DNA from: Auanema rhodensis
Lineage: Eukaryota > Nematoda > Chromadorea > Rhabditida > Rhabditidae
Assembly (NCBI GenBank): GCA_964057225.1
Contig: OZ059899.1
Span: 20,158,501-20,222,500, forward strand
Direction: 5' to 3'
DNA length: 64,000 nt
The notes beneath the pieces are model-generated. The model saw only the letters and a program-made list of their open reading frames with translations, was not told the origin of the DNA and ran no database searches. The translations under genes and the position numbers were made by a program. Numbering within the stretch: the stretch's first letter is position 1; each line of letters starts with the position of its first letter. This document shows, piece by piece, positions 1 to 12,600 of the stretch.

Positions 1-177
1 CGGTATGTAACTCGCTTCACGTGTAAGATAAAGAGATGCGGTTTTCAAAATTAGATTCCCCATGTCCATATTAGTCTAAAAACAAATTTTTTTTTGATAT
101 TGGTGCATGGTAACCATGACTTTGAAATTTACGTGAACTTTAATTTATGCTACATAAATCTACACGTGATGTGCACT
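1..177 (+). repeat. 177-bp monomer variant with T9 tract (1 of 18)
   Basis: This unit has nine T residues at 87-95 where the common form has T5ATT. The same T9 run occurs at 1320, 1673, 2378, 4315, 7660, 11533, 12590, 13471, 15232, 23153, 25266, 30547, 38820, 40933, 46214, 52375 and 56248 (first T given). The total of 18 equals the excess over 363 x 176 bp, so I infer that all other complete units are 176 bp. Ten copies lie in the first 17 kb, so this variant also marks older sequence. The copies at 38820, 40933 and 46214 are duplicates of those at 23153, 25266 and 30547. Confidence 0.9.
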
Positions 178-178
178 T
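150..178 (+). repeat. CTACATAAAT / GTGATG / TGGTATG variant cassette
   Basis: A linked set of changes replaces CTAATTAAACG, GTGGTG and the CGGTATG start of the next unit with CTACATAAATC (or ...ATG), GTGATG and TGGTATG. The cassette crosses the register boundary used here, so variants are inherited as stretches and not as whole numbered units. It recurs throughout the array, first here and then near 1384, 1736, 2441 and 2970. The form with ATAAATG instead of ATAAATC appears near 6317, 17410 and 17762, in copy B at the matching places, and is common after 50 kb. Confidence 0.85.
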
Positions 179-370
179 GGTATGTAACTCGCTTCACGTG
201 AAAGATAAAAAGATGCGGTTTTTAAAATTAGATTCCCCATGTCCATATTAGTCTAAAAACAATTTTTTACTGATATTGGTGCATGGTAACCATGACTTTG
301 AAATTTACGTGAACTTTAATTTATGCTAATTAAACGTACACGTGGTGTGCACTCGGTATGTAACTCGCTT

Positions 371-376
371 CACGTG
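371..376. other. CACGTG palindrome, site 1 of the monomer (G-box/E-box type)
   Basis: The palindrome CACGTG lies at monomer positions 18-23, in the context GCTTCACGTG, here in the reference unit and in nearly every other unit. The exceptions I saw are CTTAACGTG at about 22908, 26958, 38575 and 42625, and CACGCG at about 57061. CACGTG is the core bound by plant bHLH and bZIP factors. It also resembles the CDEI element (RTCACRTG) of budding-yeast centromeres, bound by Cbf1, although this copy has T where CDEI has a purine. Whether any protein binds it here is unknown. Confidence 0.6.
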
Positions 377-430
377 TAAGATAAAGAGATGCGGTTTTCA
401 AAATTAGATTCCCCATGTCCATATTAGTCT

Positions 431-447
431 AAAAACAAATTTTTATT
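431..447. other. A/T-tract block with variable T run
   Basis: The A5-C-A3-T5-A-TT block at monomer positions 78-94 is the only place where unit length changes. Forms seen are A3T5ATT (commonest), A2T6ACT, A3T8, A3T9 (adds 1 bp), A4T4ATT, A3T4AATT, A3T5CTT and A3CT4ATT. Together with TTTTCAAAA at 42-50, AAATTT at 124-129 and TTTAATTT at 138-145, it gives several A/T tracts that could bend DNA and help position one nucleosome per unit. Curvature was not calculated. Confidence 0.6.
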
Positions 448-457
448 GATATTGGTG

Positions 458-470
458 CATGGTAACCATG
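458..470. other. 13-bp dyad CATGGT-A-ACCATG in every monomer
   Basis: Monomer positions 105-117 form a perfect 6-bp inverted repeat around a single central A, containing GGTAACC. It sits in the best-conserved part of the monomer. Among all copies I saw only rare changes at its right edge (CATAAC near 6456, 17550, 17902, 33217 and 33569). It could be a two-fold symmetric protein site or help short hairpin formation. Known context: short dyads have been proposed to matter at centromeres lacking CENP-B boxes. A role here is inferred. Confidence 0.6.
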
Positions 471-514
471 ACTTTGAAATTTACGTGAACTTTAATTTAT
501 GCTAATTAAACGTA

Positions 515-520
515 CACGTG
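515..520. other. CACGTG palindrome, site 2 of the monomer
   Basis: A second CACGTG lies at monomer positions 162-167, in the context GTACACGTGGTG, 144 bp after site 1 and 32 bp before site 1 of the next unit. It is followed at 170-175 by the palindrome GTGCAC. The flank after it is one of the main subfamily markers (GTGGTG, GTGATG or GTGTTG), while the hexamer itself is almost always intact. Changed copies are CATGTG near 3334 and CAAGTG near 60549. A third ACGTG core without the palindrome lies at 130-134. Confidence 0.55.
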
Positions 521-760
521 GTGTGCACTCGGTATGTAACTCGCTTCACGTGTAAGATAAAGAGATGCGGTTTTCAAAATTAGATTCCCCATGTCCATAT
601 TAGTCTAAAAACAAATTTTTATTGATATTGGTGCATGGTAACCATGACTTTGAAATTTACGTGAACTTTAATTTATGCTAATTAAATGTACACGTGGTGT
701 GCACTCGGTATGTAACTCGCTTCACGTGAAAGATAAAGAGATGCGGTTTTCAAAATTAGA

Positions 761-790
761 TTCCTCATTTCCATATTAGTCTAAAAACGA
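761..790 (+). repeat. TTCCTCATTTCC subfamily marker
   Basis: This monomer type has TTCCTCATTTCC in place of TTCCCCATGTCC, and AACGAATT in place of AACAAATT, so three base changes travel together. Copies lie near 761, 3053, 3581, 4990, 5166, 7983, 13089, 13970, 14498, 15907 and 16259. It is confined to the first 17 kb. The 15.7-kb duplicated block and everything to its right lack it, which marks the left region as having a partly separate history. Confidence 0.85.
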
Positions 791-3336
791 ATTTTTATTG
801 ATATTGGTGCATGGTAACCATGACTTTGAAATTTACGTGAACTTTAATTTATGCTAATTAAACGTACACGTGGTGTGCACTCGGTATGTAACTCGCTTCA
901 CGTGAAAGATAAAAAGATGCGGTTTTTAAAATTAGATTCCCCATGTCCATATTAGTCTAAAAACAATTTTTTACTGATATTGGTGCATGGTAACCATGAC
1001 TTTGAAATTTACGTGAACTTTAATTTATGCTAATTAAACGTACACGTGGTGTGCACTCGGTATGTAACTCGCTTCACGTGTAAGATAAAGAGATGCGGTT
1101 TTCAAAATTAGATTCCCCATGTCCATATTAGTCTAAAAACAAATTTTTATTGATATTGGTGCATGGTAACCATGATTTTGAAATTTACGTGAACTTTAAT
1201 TTATGCTAATTAAACGTACACGTGGTGTGCACTCGGTATGTAACTCGCTTCACGTGTAAGATAAAGAGATGCGGTTTTCAAAATTAGATTCCCCATGTCC
1301 ATATTAGTCTAAAAACAAATTTTTTTTTGATATTGGTGCATGGTAACCATGACTTTGAAATTTACGTGAACTTTAATTTATGCTACATAAATCTACACGT
1401 GATGTGCACTTGGTATGTAACTCGCTTCACGTGAAAGATAAAGAGATGCGGTTTTCAAAATTAGATTCCCCATGTCCATATTAGTCTAAAAACAAATTTT
1501 TATTGATATTGGTGCATGGTAACCATGACTTTGAAATTTACGTGAACTTTAATTTATGCTAATTAAACGTACACGTGGTGTGCACTCGGTATGTAACTCG
1601 CTTCACGTGTAAGATAAAGAGATGCGGTTTTCAAAATTAGATTCCCCATGTCCATATTAGTCTAAAAACAAATTTTTTTTTGATATTGGTGCATGGTAAC
1701 CATGACTTTGAAATTTACGTGAACTTTAATTTATGCTACATAAATCTACACGTGATGTGCACTTGGTATGTAACTCGCTTCACGTGAAAGATAAAGAGAT
1801 GCGGTTTTCAAAATTAGATTCCCCATGTCCATATTAGTCTAAAAACAAATTTTTATTGATATTGGTGCATGGTAACCATGACTTTGAAATTTACGTGAAC
1901 TTTAATTTATGCTAATTAAACGTACACGTGGTGTGCACTCGGTATGTAACTCGCTTCACGTGTAAGATAAAGAGATGCGGTTTTCAAAATTAGATTCCCC
2001 ATGTCCATATTAGTCTAAAAACAATTTTTTACTGATATTGGTGCATGGTAACCATGACTTTGAAATTTACGTGAACTTTAATTTATGCTAATTAAACGTA
2101 CACGTGGTGTGCACTCGGTATGTAACTCGCTTCACGTGTAAGATAAAGAGATGCGGTTTTCAAAATTAGATTCCCCATGTCCATATTAGTCTAAAAACAA
2201 ATTTTTATTGATATTGGTGCATGGTAACCATGATTTTGAAATTTACGTGAACTTTAATTTATGCTAATTAAACGTACACGTGGTGTGCACTCGGTATGTA
2301 ACTCGCTTCACGTGTAAGATAAAGAGATGCAGTTTTCAAAATTAGATTCCCCATGTCCATATTAGTCTAAAAACAAATTTTTTTTTGATATTGGTGCATG
2401 GTAACCATGACTTTGAAATTTACGTGAACTTTAATTTATGCTACATAAATCTACACGTGATGTGCACTTGGTATGTAACTCGCTTCACGTGAAAGATAAA
2501 AAGATGCGGTTTTTAAAATTAGATTCCCCATGTCCATATTAGTCTAAAAACAATTTTTTACTGATATTGGTGCATGGTAACCATGACTTTGAAATTTACG
2601 TGAACTTTAATTTATGCTAATTAAACGTACACGTGGTGTGCACTCGGTATGTAACTCGCTTCACGTGTAAGATAAAGAGATGCGGTTTTCAAAATTAGAT
2701 TCCCCATGTCCATATTAGTCTAAAAACAAATTTTTATTGATATTGGTGCATGGTAACCATGACTTTGAAATTTACGTGAACTTTAATTTATGCTAATTAA
2801 ACGTACACGTGGTGTGCACTCGGTATGTAACTCGCTTCACGTGTAAGATAAAGAGATGCGGTTTTCAAAATTAGATTCCCCATGTCCATATTAGTCTAAA
2901 AACAAATTTTTATTGATATTGGTGCATGGTAACCATGACTTTGAAATTTACGTGAACTTTAATTTATGCTACATAAATCTACACGTGATGTGCACTTGGT
3001 ATGTAACTCGCTTCACGTGAAAGATAAAAAGATGCGGTTTTCAAAATTAGATTCCTCATTTCCATATTAGTCTAAAAACGAATTTTTATTGATATTGGTG
3101 CATGGTAACCATGACTTTGAAATTTACGTGAACTTTAATTTATGCTAATTAAACGTACACGTGGTGTGCACTCGGTATGTAACTCGCTTCACGTGTAAGA
3201 TAAAGAGATGCGGTTTTCAAAATTAGATTCCCCATGTCCATATTAGTCTAAAAACAAATTTTTATTGATATTGGTGCATGGTAACCATGACTTTGAAATT
3301 TACGTGAACTTTAATTTATGCTAATTAAACGTACAT

Positions 3337-5119
3337 GTGGTGTGCACTCGGTATGTAACTCGCTTCACGTGTAAGATAAAGAGATGCGGTTTTCAAAATT
3401 AGATTCCCCATGTCCATATTAGTCTAAAAACAAATTTTTATTGATATTGGTGCATGGTAACCATGACTTTGAAATTTACGTGAACTTTAATTTATGCTAA
3501 TTAAATGTACACGTGGTGTGCACTCGGTATGTAACTCGCTTCACGTGAAAGATAAAGAGATGCGGTTTTCAAAATTAGATTCCTCATTTCCATATTAGTC
3601 TAAAAACGAATTTTTATTGATATTGGTGCATGGTAACCATGACTTTGAAATTTACGTGAACTTTAATTTATGCTAATTAAACGTACACGTGGTGTGCACT
3701 CGGTATGTAACTCGCTTCACGTGTAAGATAAAGAGATGCGGTTTTCAAAATTAGATTCCCCATGTCCATATTAGTCTAAAAACAAATTTTAATTGATATT
3801 GGTGCATGGTAACCATGACTTTGAATTTTACGTGAACTTTAATTTATGCTAATTAAACGTACACGTGGTGTGCACTCGGTATGTAACTCGCTTCACGTGT
3901 AAGATAAAGAGATGCGGTTTTCAAAATTAGATTCCCCATGTCCATATTAGTCTAAAAACAATTTTTTACTGATATTGGTGCATGGTAACCATGACTTTGA
4001 AATTTACGTGAACTTTAATTTATGCTAATTAAACGTACACGTGGTGTGCACTCGGTATGTAACTCGCTTCACGTGTAAGATAAAGAGATGCGGTTTTCAA
4101 AATTAGATTCCCCATGTCCATATTAGTCTAAAAACAAATTTTTATTGATATTGGTGCATGGTAACCATGATTTTGCAATTTACGTGAACTTTAATTTATG
4201 CTAATTAAACGTACACGTGGTGTGCACTCGGTATGTAACTCGCTTCACGTGTAAGATAAAGAGATGCAGTTTTCAAAATTAGATTCCCCATGTCCATATT
4301 AGTCTAAAAACAAATTTTTTTTTGATATTGGTGCATGGTAACCATGACTTTGAAATTTACGTGAACTTTAATTTATGCTACATAAATCTACACGTGATGT
4401 GCACTTGGTATGTAACTCGCTTCACGTGAAAGATAAAAAGATGCGGTTTTTAAAATTAGATTCCCCATGTCCATATTAGTCTAAAAACAATTTTTTACTG
4501 ATATTGGTGCATGGTAACCATGACTTTGAAATTTACGTGAACTTTAATTTATGCTAATTAAACGTACACGTGGTGTGCACTCGGTATGTAACTCGCTTCA
4601 CGTGTAAGATAAAGAGATGCGGTTTTCAAAATTAGATTCCCCATGTCCATATTAGTCTAAAAACAAATTTTTATTGATATTGGTGCATGGTAACCATGAC
4701 TTTGAAATTTACGTGAACTTTAATTTATGCTAATTAAACGTACACGTGGTGTGCACTCGGTATGTAACTCGCTTCACGTGTAAGATAAAGAGATGCGGTT
4801 TTCAAAATTAGATTCCCCATGTCCATATTAGTCTAAAAACAAATTTTTATTGATATTGGTGCATGGTAACCATGACTTTGAAATTTACGTGAACTTTAAT
4901 TTATGCTAATTAAATGTACACGTGGTGTGCACTCGGTATGTAACTCGCTTCACGTGAAAGATAAAGAGATGCGGTTTTCAAAATTAGATTCCTCATTTCC
5001 ATATTAGTCTAAAAACGAATTTTTATTGATATTGGTGCATGGTAACCATGACTTTGAAATTTACGTGAACTTTAATTTATGCTAATTAAACGTACACGTG
5101 GTGTGCACTCGGTATGTAA
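3337..5119 (+). repeat. Segmental copy of 14254-16036 (older duplication, offset 10,917 bp)
   Basis: Diagnostic variants match those 10,917 bp downstream (62 monomers plus five T9 insertions): CTCATTT at 3583 and 14500, A3T4AATT at 3784 and 14701, TTTTGCAATT at 4171 and 15088, CAGTTTTC near 4266 and 15183, and a T9 run at 4315 and 15232. One difference I saw is at 3826 (T) against 14743 (A). The match ends at 5120, where G stands against C at 16037. Confidence 0.75.
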
Positions 5120-5120
5120 G

Positions 5121-6668
5121 TCGCTTCACGTGAAAGATAAAGAGATGCGGTTTTCAAAATTAGATTCCTCATTTCCATATTAGTCTAAAAACGAATTTTT
5201 ATTGATATTGGTGCATGGTAACCATGACTTTGAAATTTACGTGAACTTTAATTTATGCTAATTAAACGTACACGTGGTGTGCACTCGGTATGTAACTCGC
5301 TTCACGTGTAAGATAAAGAGATGCGGTTTTCAAAATTAGATTCCCCATGTCCATATTAGTCTAAAAACAAATTTTTATTGATATTGGTGCATGGTAACCA
5401 TGACTTTGAAATTTACGTGAACTTTAATTTATGCTAATTAAACGTACACGTGGTGTGCACTCGGTATGTAACTCGCTTCACGTGTAAGATAAAGATATGC
5501 GGTTTTCAAAATTAGATTCCCCATGTCCATATTAGTCTAAAAACAAATTTTTATTGATATTGGTGCATGGTAACCATGATTTTGAAATTTACGTGAACTT
5601 TAATTCATGTTAATTAAATGTACACGTGGTGTGCACTCGGTATGTAACTCGCTTCACGTGGAAGATAAAGAGATGCAGTTATCAAAATTAGATTCCCCAT
5701 GTCCATATTAGTCTAAAAACAATTTTTTACTGATATTGGTGCATGGTAACCATGATTTTGAAATTTACGTGAACTTTAATTTATGCTAATTAAACGTACA
5801 CGTGGTGTGCACTCGGTATGTAACTCGCTTCACGTGGAAGATAAAGAGATGCGGTTTTCAAAATTAGATTCCCCATGTCCATATTAGTCTAAAAACAAAT
5901 TTTTTTTGATATTGGTGCATGGTAACCATGATTTTGAAAAATACGTGAACTTTAATTTATGCTAATTAAATGTACACGTGGTGTGCACTCGGTATGTAAC
6001 TCGCTTCACGTGAAAGTAAAAGAGATGCGATTTTCAAAATTAGATTCCCCATGTCCATATTAGTCTAAAAACAAATTTTTATTGATATTGGTGCATGGTA
6101 ACCATGACTTTGAATTTTACGTGAACTTTAATTTATGCTAATTAAACGTACACGTGGTGTGCACTCGGTATGTAACTCGCTTCACGTGAAAGATAAAGAG
6201 ATGCGGTTTTCAAAATTAGATTCCCCATGTCCATATTAGTCTAAAAACAAATTTTTATTGATATTGGTGCATGGTAACCATGACTTTGAAATTTACGTGA
6301 ACTTTAATTTATGCTACATAAATGTACACGTGATGTGCACTTGGTATGTAACTCGCTTCACGTGAAAGATAAAAAGATGCAGTTTTTAAAATTAGATTCC
6401 CCATGTCCATATTAGTCTAAAAACAATTTTTTACTGATATTGGTGCATGGTAACCATAACTTTGAAATTTACGTGAACTTTAGTTTATGCTTATTAAACG
6501 TACACGTGGTGTGCACTCGGTATGTAACTCGCTTCACGTGAAAGATAAAGAGATGCAGTTATCAAAATTAGATTCCCCATGTCCATATTAGTCTAAAAAC
6601 AAATTTTTATTGATATTGGTGCATGGTAACCATGACTTTGAAATTTACGTGAACTTTAATTTATGCTA
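5121..6668 (+). repeat. Segmental copy of 16214-17761 (offset 11,093 bp)
   Basis: Rare variants line up: GATATGC at 5494 and 16587, CATGTTAATT near 5606 and 16699, GAAAAATACG near 5936 and 17029, AAAGTAAAAG near 6013 and 17106, and CCATAAC near 6455 and 17548. Differences seen are 5120 (just outside), 5837 (G against A), 6030 (A against G) and 6483 (G against A). A third, partial copy is at about 7.5-8.5 kb (TTTTGCAATT at 7516, GATATGC at 8311). Confidence 0.75.
5676..5683 (+). repeat. CAGTTATC subfamily marker (first copy)
   Basis: In this monomer type GCGGTTTTCAAAA at positions 38-50 becomes GCAGTTATCAAAA. It begins here and is then frequent from 6.5 to 58.9 kb, usually after a unit ending in AATTAAATG and GTGGTG. 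It often occurs in alternation with other types, which makes it a convenient tracer of higher-order units. A late derivative, GCGGTTATC plus TTTCCC, is at 62009 and 62889. Confidence 0.8.
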
Positions 6669-9600
6669 ATTAAATGTACACGTGGTGTGCACTCGGTATG
6701 TAACTCGCTTCACGTGAAAGATAAAGAGATGCAGTTATCAAAATTAGATTCCCCATGTCCATATTAGTCTAAAAACAAATTTTTATTGATATTGGTGCAT
6801 GGTAACCATGACTTTGAAATTTACGTGAACTTTAATTTATGCTACATAAATCTACACGTGATGTGCACTTGGTATGTAACTCGCTTCACGTGAAAGATAA
6901 AGAGATGCGGTTTTCAAAATTAGATTCCCCATGTCCATATTAGTCTAAAAACAAATTTTTATTGATATTGGTGCATGGTAACCATGACTTTGAAATTTAC
7001 GTGAACTTTAATTTATGCTAATTAAATGTACACGTGGTGTGCACTCGGTATGTAACTCGCTTCACGTGAAAGATAAAGAGATGCAGTTATCAAAATTAGA
7101 TTCCCCATGTCCATATTAATCTAAAAACAAATTTTTATTGATATTGGTGCATGGTAACCATGACTTTGAAATTTACGTGAACTTTAATTTATGCTACATA
7201 AATCTACACGTGATGTGCACTTGGTATGTAACTCGCTTCACGTGAAAGATAAAGAGATGCGGTTTTCAAAATTAGATTCCCCATGTCCATATTAGTCTAA
7301 AAACAATTTTTTACTGATATTGGTGCATGGTAACCATGACTTTGAAATTTACGTGAACTTTAATTTATGCTAATTAAACGTACACGTGGTGTGCACTCGG
7401 TATGTAACTCGCTTCACGTGTAAGATAAAGAGATGCGGTTTTCAAAATTAGATTCCCCATGTCCATATTAGTCTAAAAACAAATTTTTATTGATATTGGT
7501 GCATGGTAACCATGATTTTGCAATTTACGTGAACTTTAATTTATGCTAATTAAACGTACACGTGGTGTGCACTCGGTATGTAACTCGCTTCACGTGTAAG
7601 ATAAAGAGATGCAGTTTTCAAAATTAGATTCCCCATGTCCATATTAGTCTAAAAACAAATTTTTTTTTGATATTGGTGCATGGTAACCATGACTTTGAAA
7701 TTTACGTGAACTTTAATTTATGCTACATAAATCTACACGTGATGTGCACTTGGTATGTAACTCGCTTCACGTGAAAGATAAAAAGATGCGGTTTTTAAAA
7801 TTAGATTCCCCATGTCCATATTAGTCTAAAAACAATTTTTTACTGATATTGGTGCATGGTAACCATGACTTTGAAATTTACGTGAACTTTAATTTATGCT
7901 AATTAAACGTACACGTGGTGTGCACTCGGTATGTAAGTCGCTTCACGTGAAAGATAAAGAGATGCGGTTTTCAAAATTAGATTCCTCATTTCCATATTAG
8001 TCTAAAAACGAATTTTTATTGATATTGGTGCATGGTAACCATGACTTTGAAATTTACGTGAACTTTAATTTATGCTAATTAAACGTACACGTGGTGTGCA
8101 CTCGGTATGTAACTCGCTTCACGTGTAAGATAAAGAGATGCGGTTTTCAAAATTAGATTCCCCATGTCCATATTAGTCTAAAAACAAATTTTTATTGATA
8201 TTGGTGCATGGTAACCATGACTTTGAAATTTACGTGAACTTTAATTTATGCTAATTAAACGTACACGTGGTGTGCACTCGGTATGTAACTCGCTTCACGT
8301 GTAAGATAAAGATATGCGGTTTTCAAAATTAGATTCCCCATGTCCATATTAGTCTAAAAACAAATTTTTATTGATATTGGTGCATGGTAACCATGATTTT
8401 GAAATTTACGTGAACTTTAATTCATGTTAATTAAATGTACACGTGGTGTGCACTCGGTATGTAACTCGCTTCACGTGGAAGATAAAGAGATGCAGTTATC
8501 AAAATTAGATTCCCCATGTCCATATTAGTCTAAAAACAAATTTTTATTGATATTGGTGCATGGTAACCATGACTTTGAAATTTACGTGAACTTTAATTTA
8601 TGCTAATTAAATGTACACGTGGTGTGCACTCGGTATGTAACTCGCTTCACGTGAAAGATAAAGAGATGCAGTTATCAAAATTAGATTCCCCATGTCCATA
8701 TTAATCTAAAAACAAATTTTTATTGATATTGGTGCATGGTAACCATGACTTTGAAATTTACGTGAACTTTAATTTATGCTACATAAATCTACACGTGATG
8801 TGCACTTGGTATGTAACTCGCTTCACGTGAAAGATAAAGAGATGCGGTTTTCAAAATTAGATTCCCCATGTCCATATTAGTCTAAAAACAAATTTTTATT
8901 GATATTGGTGCATGGTAACCATGACTTTGAAATTTACGTGAACTTTAATTTATGCTACATAAATCTACACGTGATGTGCACTTGGTATGTAACTCGCTTC
9001 ACGTGAAAGATAAAAAGATGCGGTTTTCAAAATTAGATTCCCCATGTCCATATTAGTCTAAAAACAAATTTTTATTGATATTGGTGCATGGTAACCATGA
9101 CTTTGAAATTTACGTGAACTTTAATTTATGCTAATTAAATGTACACGTGGTGTGCACTCGGTATGTAACTCGCTTCACGTGAAAGATAAAGAGATGCAGT
9201 TATCAAAATTAGATTCCCCATGTCCATATTAGTCTAAAAACAAATTTTTATTGATATTGGTGCATGGTAACCATGACTTTGAAATTTACGTGAACTTTAA
9301 TTTATGCTACATAAATCTACACGTGATGTGCACTTGGTATGTAACTCGCTTCACGTGAAAGATAAAGAGATGCGGTTTTCAAAATTAGATTCCCCATGTC
9401 CATATTAGTCTAAAAACAAATTTTTATTGATATTGGTGCATGGTAACCATGACTTTGAAATTTACGTGAACTTTAATTTATGCTAATTAAACGTACACGT
9501 GGTGTGCACTCGGTATGTAACTCGCTTCACGTGTAAGATAAAGAGATGCGGTTTTCAAAATTAGATTCCCCATGTCCATATTAGTCTAAAAACAAATTTT

Positions 9601-12600
9601 TATTGATATTGGTGCATGGTAACCATGACTTTGAATTTTACGTGAACTTTAATTTATGCTAATTAAACGTACACGTGGTGTGCACTCGGTATGTAACTCG
9701 CTTCACGTGAAAGATAAAGAGATGCGGTTTTCAAAATTAGATTCCCCATGTCCATATTAGTCTAAAAACAAATTTTTATTGATATTGGTGCATGGTAACC
9801 ATGACTTTGAAATTTACGTGAACTTTAATTTATGCTACATAAATCTACACGTGATGTGCACTTGGTATGTAACTCGCTTCACGTGAAAGATAAAAAGATG
9901 CGGTTTTTAAAATTAGATTCCCCATGTCCATATTAGTCTAAAAACAATTTTTTACTGATATTGGTGCATGGTAACCATGACTTTGAAATTTACGTGAACT
10001 TTAATTTATGCTAATTAAACGTACACGTGGTGTGCACTCGGTATGTAACTCGCTTCACGTGTAAGATAAAGAGATGCGGTTTTCAAAATTAGATTCCCCA
10101 TGTCCATATTAGTCTAAAAACAAATTTTTATTGATATTGGTGCATGGTAACCATGACTTTGAAATTTACGTGAACTTTAATTTATGCTAATTAAACGTAC
10201 ACGTGGTGTGCACTCGGTATGTAACTCGCTTCACGTGTAAGATAAAGAGATGCGGTTTTCAAAATTAGATTCCCCATGTCCATATTAGTCTAAAAACAAA
10301 TTTTTATTGATATTGGTGCATGGTAACCATGACTTTGAAATTTACGTGAACTTTAATTTATGCTGATTAAACGTACACGTGGTGTGCACTCGGTATGTAA
10401 CTCGCTTCACGTGTAAGATAAAGAGATGCGGTTTTCGAAATTAGATTCCCCATGTCCATATTAGTCTAAAAACAAATTTTTATTGATATTGGTGCATGGT
10501 AACCATGATTTTGAAATTTACGTGAACTTTAATTCATGCTAATTAAATGTACACGTGGTGTGCACTCGGTATGTAACTCGCTTCACGTGAAAGATAAAGA
10601 GATGCAGTTATCAAAATTAGATTCCCCATGTCCATATTAGTCTAAAAACAAATTTTTATTGATATTGGTGCATGGTAACCATGATTTTGAAATTTACGTG
10701 AACTTTAATTTATGCTAATTAAACGTACACGTGGTGTGCACTCGGTATGTAACTCGCTTCACGTGAAAGATAAAGAGATGCGGTTTTCAAAATTAGATTC
10801 CCCATGTCCATATTAGTCTAAAAACAAATTTTTTTTGATATTGGTGCATGGTAACCATGATTTTGAAATTTACGTGAACTTTAATTTATGCTAATTAAAT
10901 GTACACGTGGTGTGCACTTGGTATGTAACTCGCTTCACGTGAAAGATAAAGAGATGCAGTTATCAAAATTAGATTCCCCATGTCCATATTAGTCTAAAAA
11001 CAAATTTTTATTGATATTGGTGCATGGTAACCATGACTTTGAAATTTACGTGAACTTTAATTTATGCTACATAAATCTACACGTGATGTGCACTTGGTAT
11101 GTAACTCGCTTCACGTGAAAGATAAAAAGATGCGGTTTTTAAAATTAGATTCCCCATGTCCATATTAGTCTAAAAACAATTTTTTACTGATATTGGTGCA
11201 TGGTAACCATGACTTTGAAATTTACGTGAACTTTAATTTATGCTAATTAAACGTACACGTGGTGTGCACTCGGTATGTAACTCGCTTCACGTGTAAGATA
11301 AAGAGATGCGGTTTTCAAAATTAGATTCCCCATGTCCATATTAGTCTAAAAACAAATTTTTATTGATATTGGTGCATGGTAACCATGATTTTGAAATTTA
11401 CGTGAACTTTAATTTATGCTAATTAAACGTACACGTGGTGTGCACTCGGTATGTAACTCGCTTCACGTGTAAGATAAAGAGATGCGGTTTTCAAAATTAG
11501 ATTCCCCATGTCCATATTAGTCTAAAAACAAATTTTTTTTTGATATTGGTGCATGGTAACCATGACTTTGAAATTTACGTGAACTTTAATTTATGCTACA
11601 TAAATCTACACGTGATGTGCACTTGGTATGTAACTCGCTTCACGTGAAAGATAAAAAGATGCGGTTTTTAAAATTAGATTCCCCATGTCCATATTAGTCT
11701 AAAAACAATTTTTTACTGATATTGGTGCATGGTAACCATGACTTTGAAATTTACGTGAACTTTAATTTATGCTAATTAAACGTACACGTGGTGTGCACTC
11801 GGTATGTAACTCGCTTCACGTGTAAGATAAAGAGATGCGGTTTTCAAAATTAGATTCCCCATGTCCATATTAGTCTAAAAACAAATTTTTATTGATATTG
11901 GTGCATGGTAACCATGACTTTGAAATTTACGTGAACTTTAATTTATGCTAATTAAACGTACACGTGGTGTGCACTCGGTATGTAACTCGCTTCACGTGTA
12001 AGATAAAGAGATGCGGTTTTCAAAATTAGATTCCCCATGTCCATATTAGTCTAAAAACAAATTTTTATTGATATTGGTGCATGGTAACCATGACTTTGAA
12101 ATTTACGTGAACTTTAATTTATGCTAATTAAACGTACACGTGGTGTGCACTCGGTATGTAACTCGCTTCACGTGAAAGATAAAAAGATGCGGTTTTTAAA
12201 ATTAGATTCCCCATGTCCATATTAGTCTAAAAACAATTTTTTACTGATATTGGTGCATGGTAACCATGACTTTGAAATTTACGTGAACTTTAATTTATGC
12301 TAATTAAACGTACACGTGGTGTGCACTCGGTATGTAACTCGCTTCACGTGTAAGATAAAGAGATGCGGTTTTCAAAATTAGATTCCCCATGTCCATATTA
12401 GTCTAAAAACAAATTTTTATTGATATTGGTGCATGGTAACCATGATTTTGAAATTTACGTGAACTTTAATTTATGCTAATTAAACGTACACGTGGTGTGC
12501 ACTCGGTATGTAACTCGCTTCACGTGTAAGATAAAGAGATGCGGTTTTCAAAATTAGATTCCCCATGTCCATATTAGTCTAAAAACAAATTTTTTTTTGA

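Larger units (their letters stand above)
354..529 (+). repeat. Reference monomer of the 176-bp satellite
   Basis: This unit is used as the reference for monomer positions. It has the commonest state at most variable sites: CGGTATG start, TGTAAG at 21-26, GCGGTTTTC at 38-46, TTCCCCATG at 56-64, CAAATTTTTATTG at 83-95, GACTTTG at 117-123 and CTAATTAAACG at 149-159. G+C is 60 of 176 bases (34%). It contains 7 CpG dinucleotides where base composition predicts about 5. Positions 96-116, around GATATTGGTGCATGG and the following dyad, are nearly invariant through the window. The most variable sites are 1, 24, 32, 40, 43-45, 57, 62, the T tract at 87-94, 119, 126, 146, 151-159 and 168. The phase is arbitrary; the biological unit boundary is unknown. 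Confidence 0.95.

Noticed and set aside
354-529. Brassica CentBr, Arabidopsis 180-bp or primate alpha satellite by similar length
   Set aside because: The monomer sequence does not resemble those families as I know them. A 176-bp length match alone is not evidence.
354-529. Promoter or replication origin within the monomer, suggested by AT-rich tracts
   Set aside because: AT-rich tracts alone are not specific, and no transcript or initiator context is visible.
5603-5616. TTAATTAA site in the CATGTTAATTAAATG variant as a special element
   Set aside because: It arises from a C-to-T change in GCTAATTAA and recurs only in the copies of the same segment (near 8426 and 16702). It is a lineage marker.
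10433-10445. CENP-B box in the TTCGAAATTA variant
   Set aside because: The motif needs TTCG, four bases, A, two bases, then CGGG. Here the A position is T and no CGGG follows. The reference unit has no TTCG at all.
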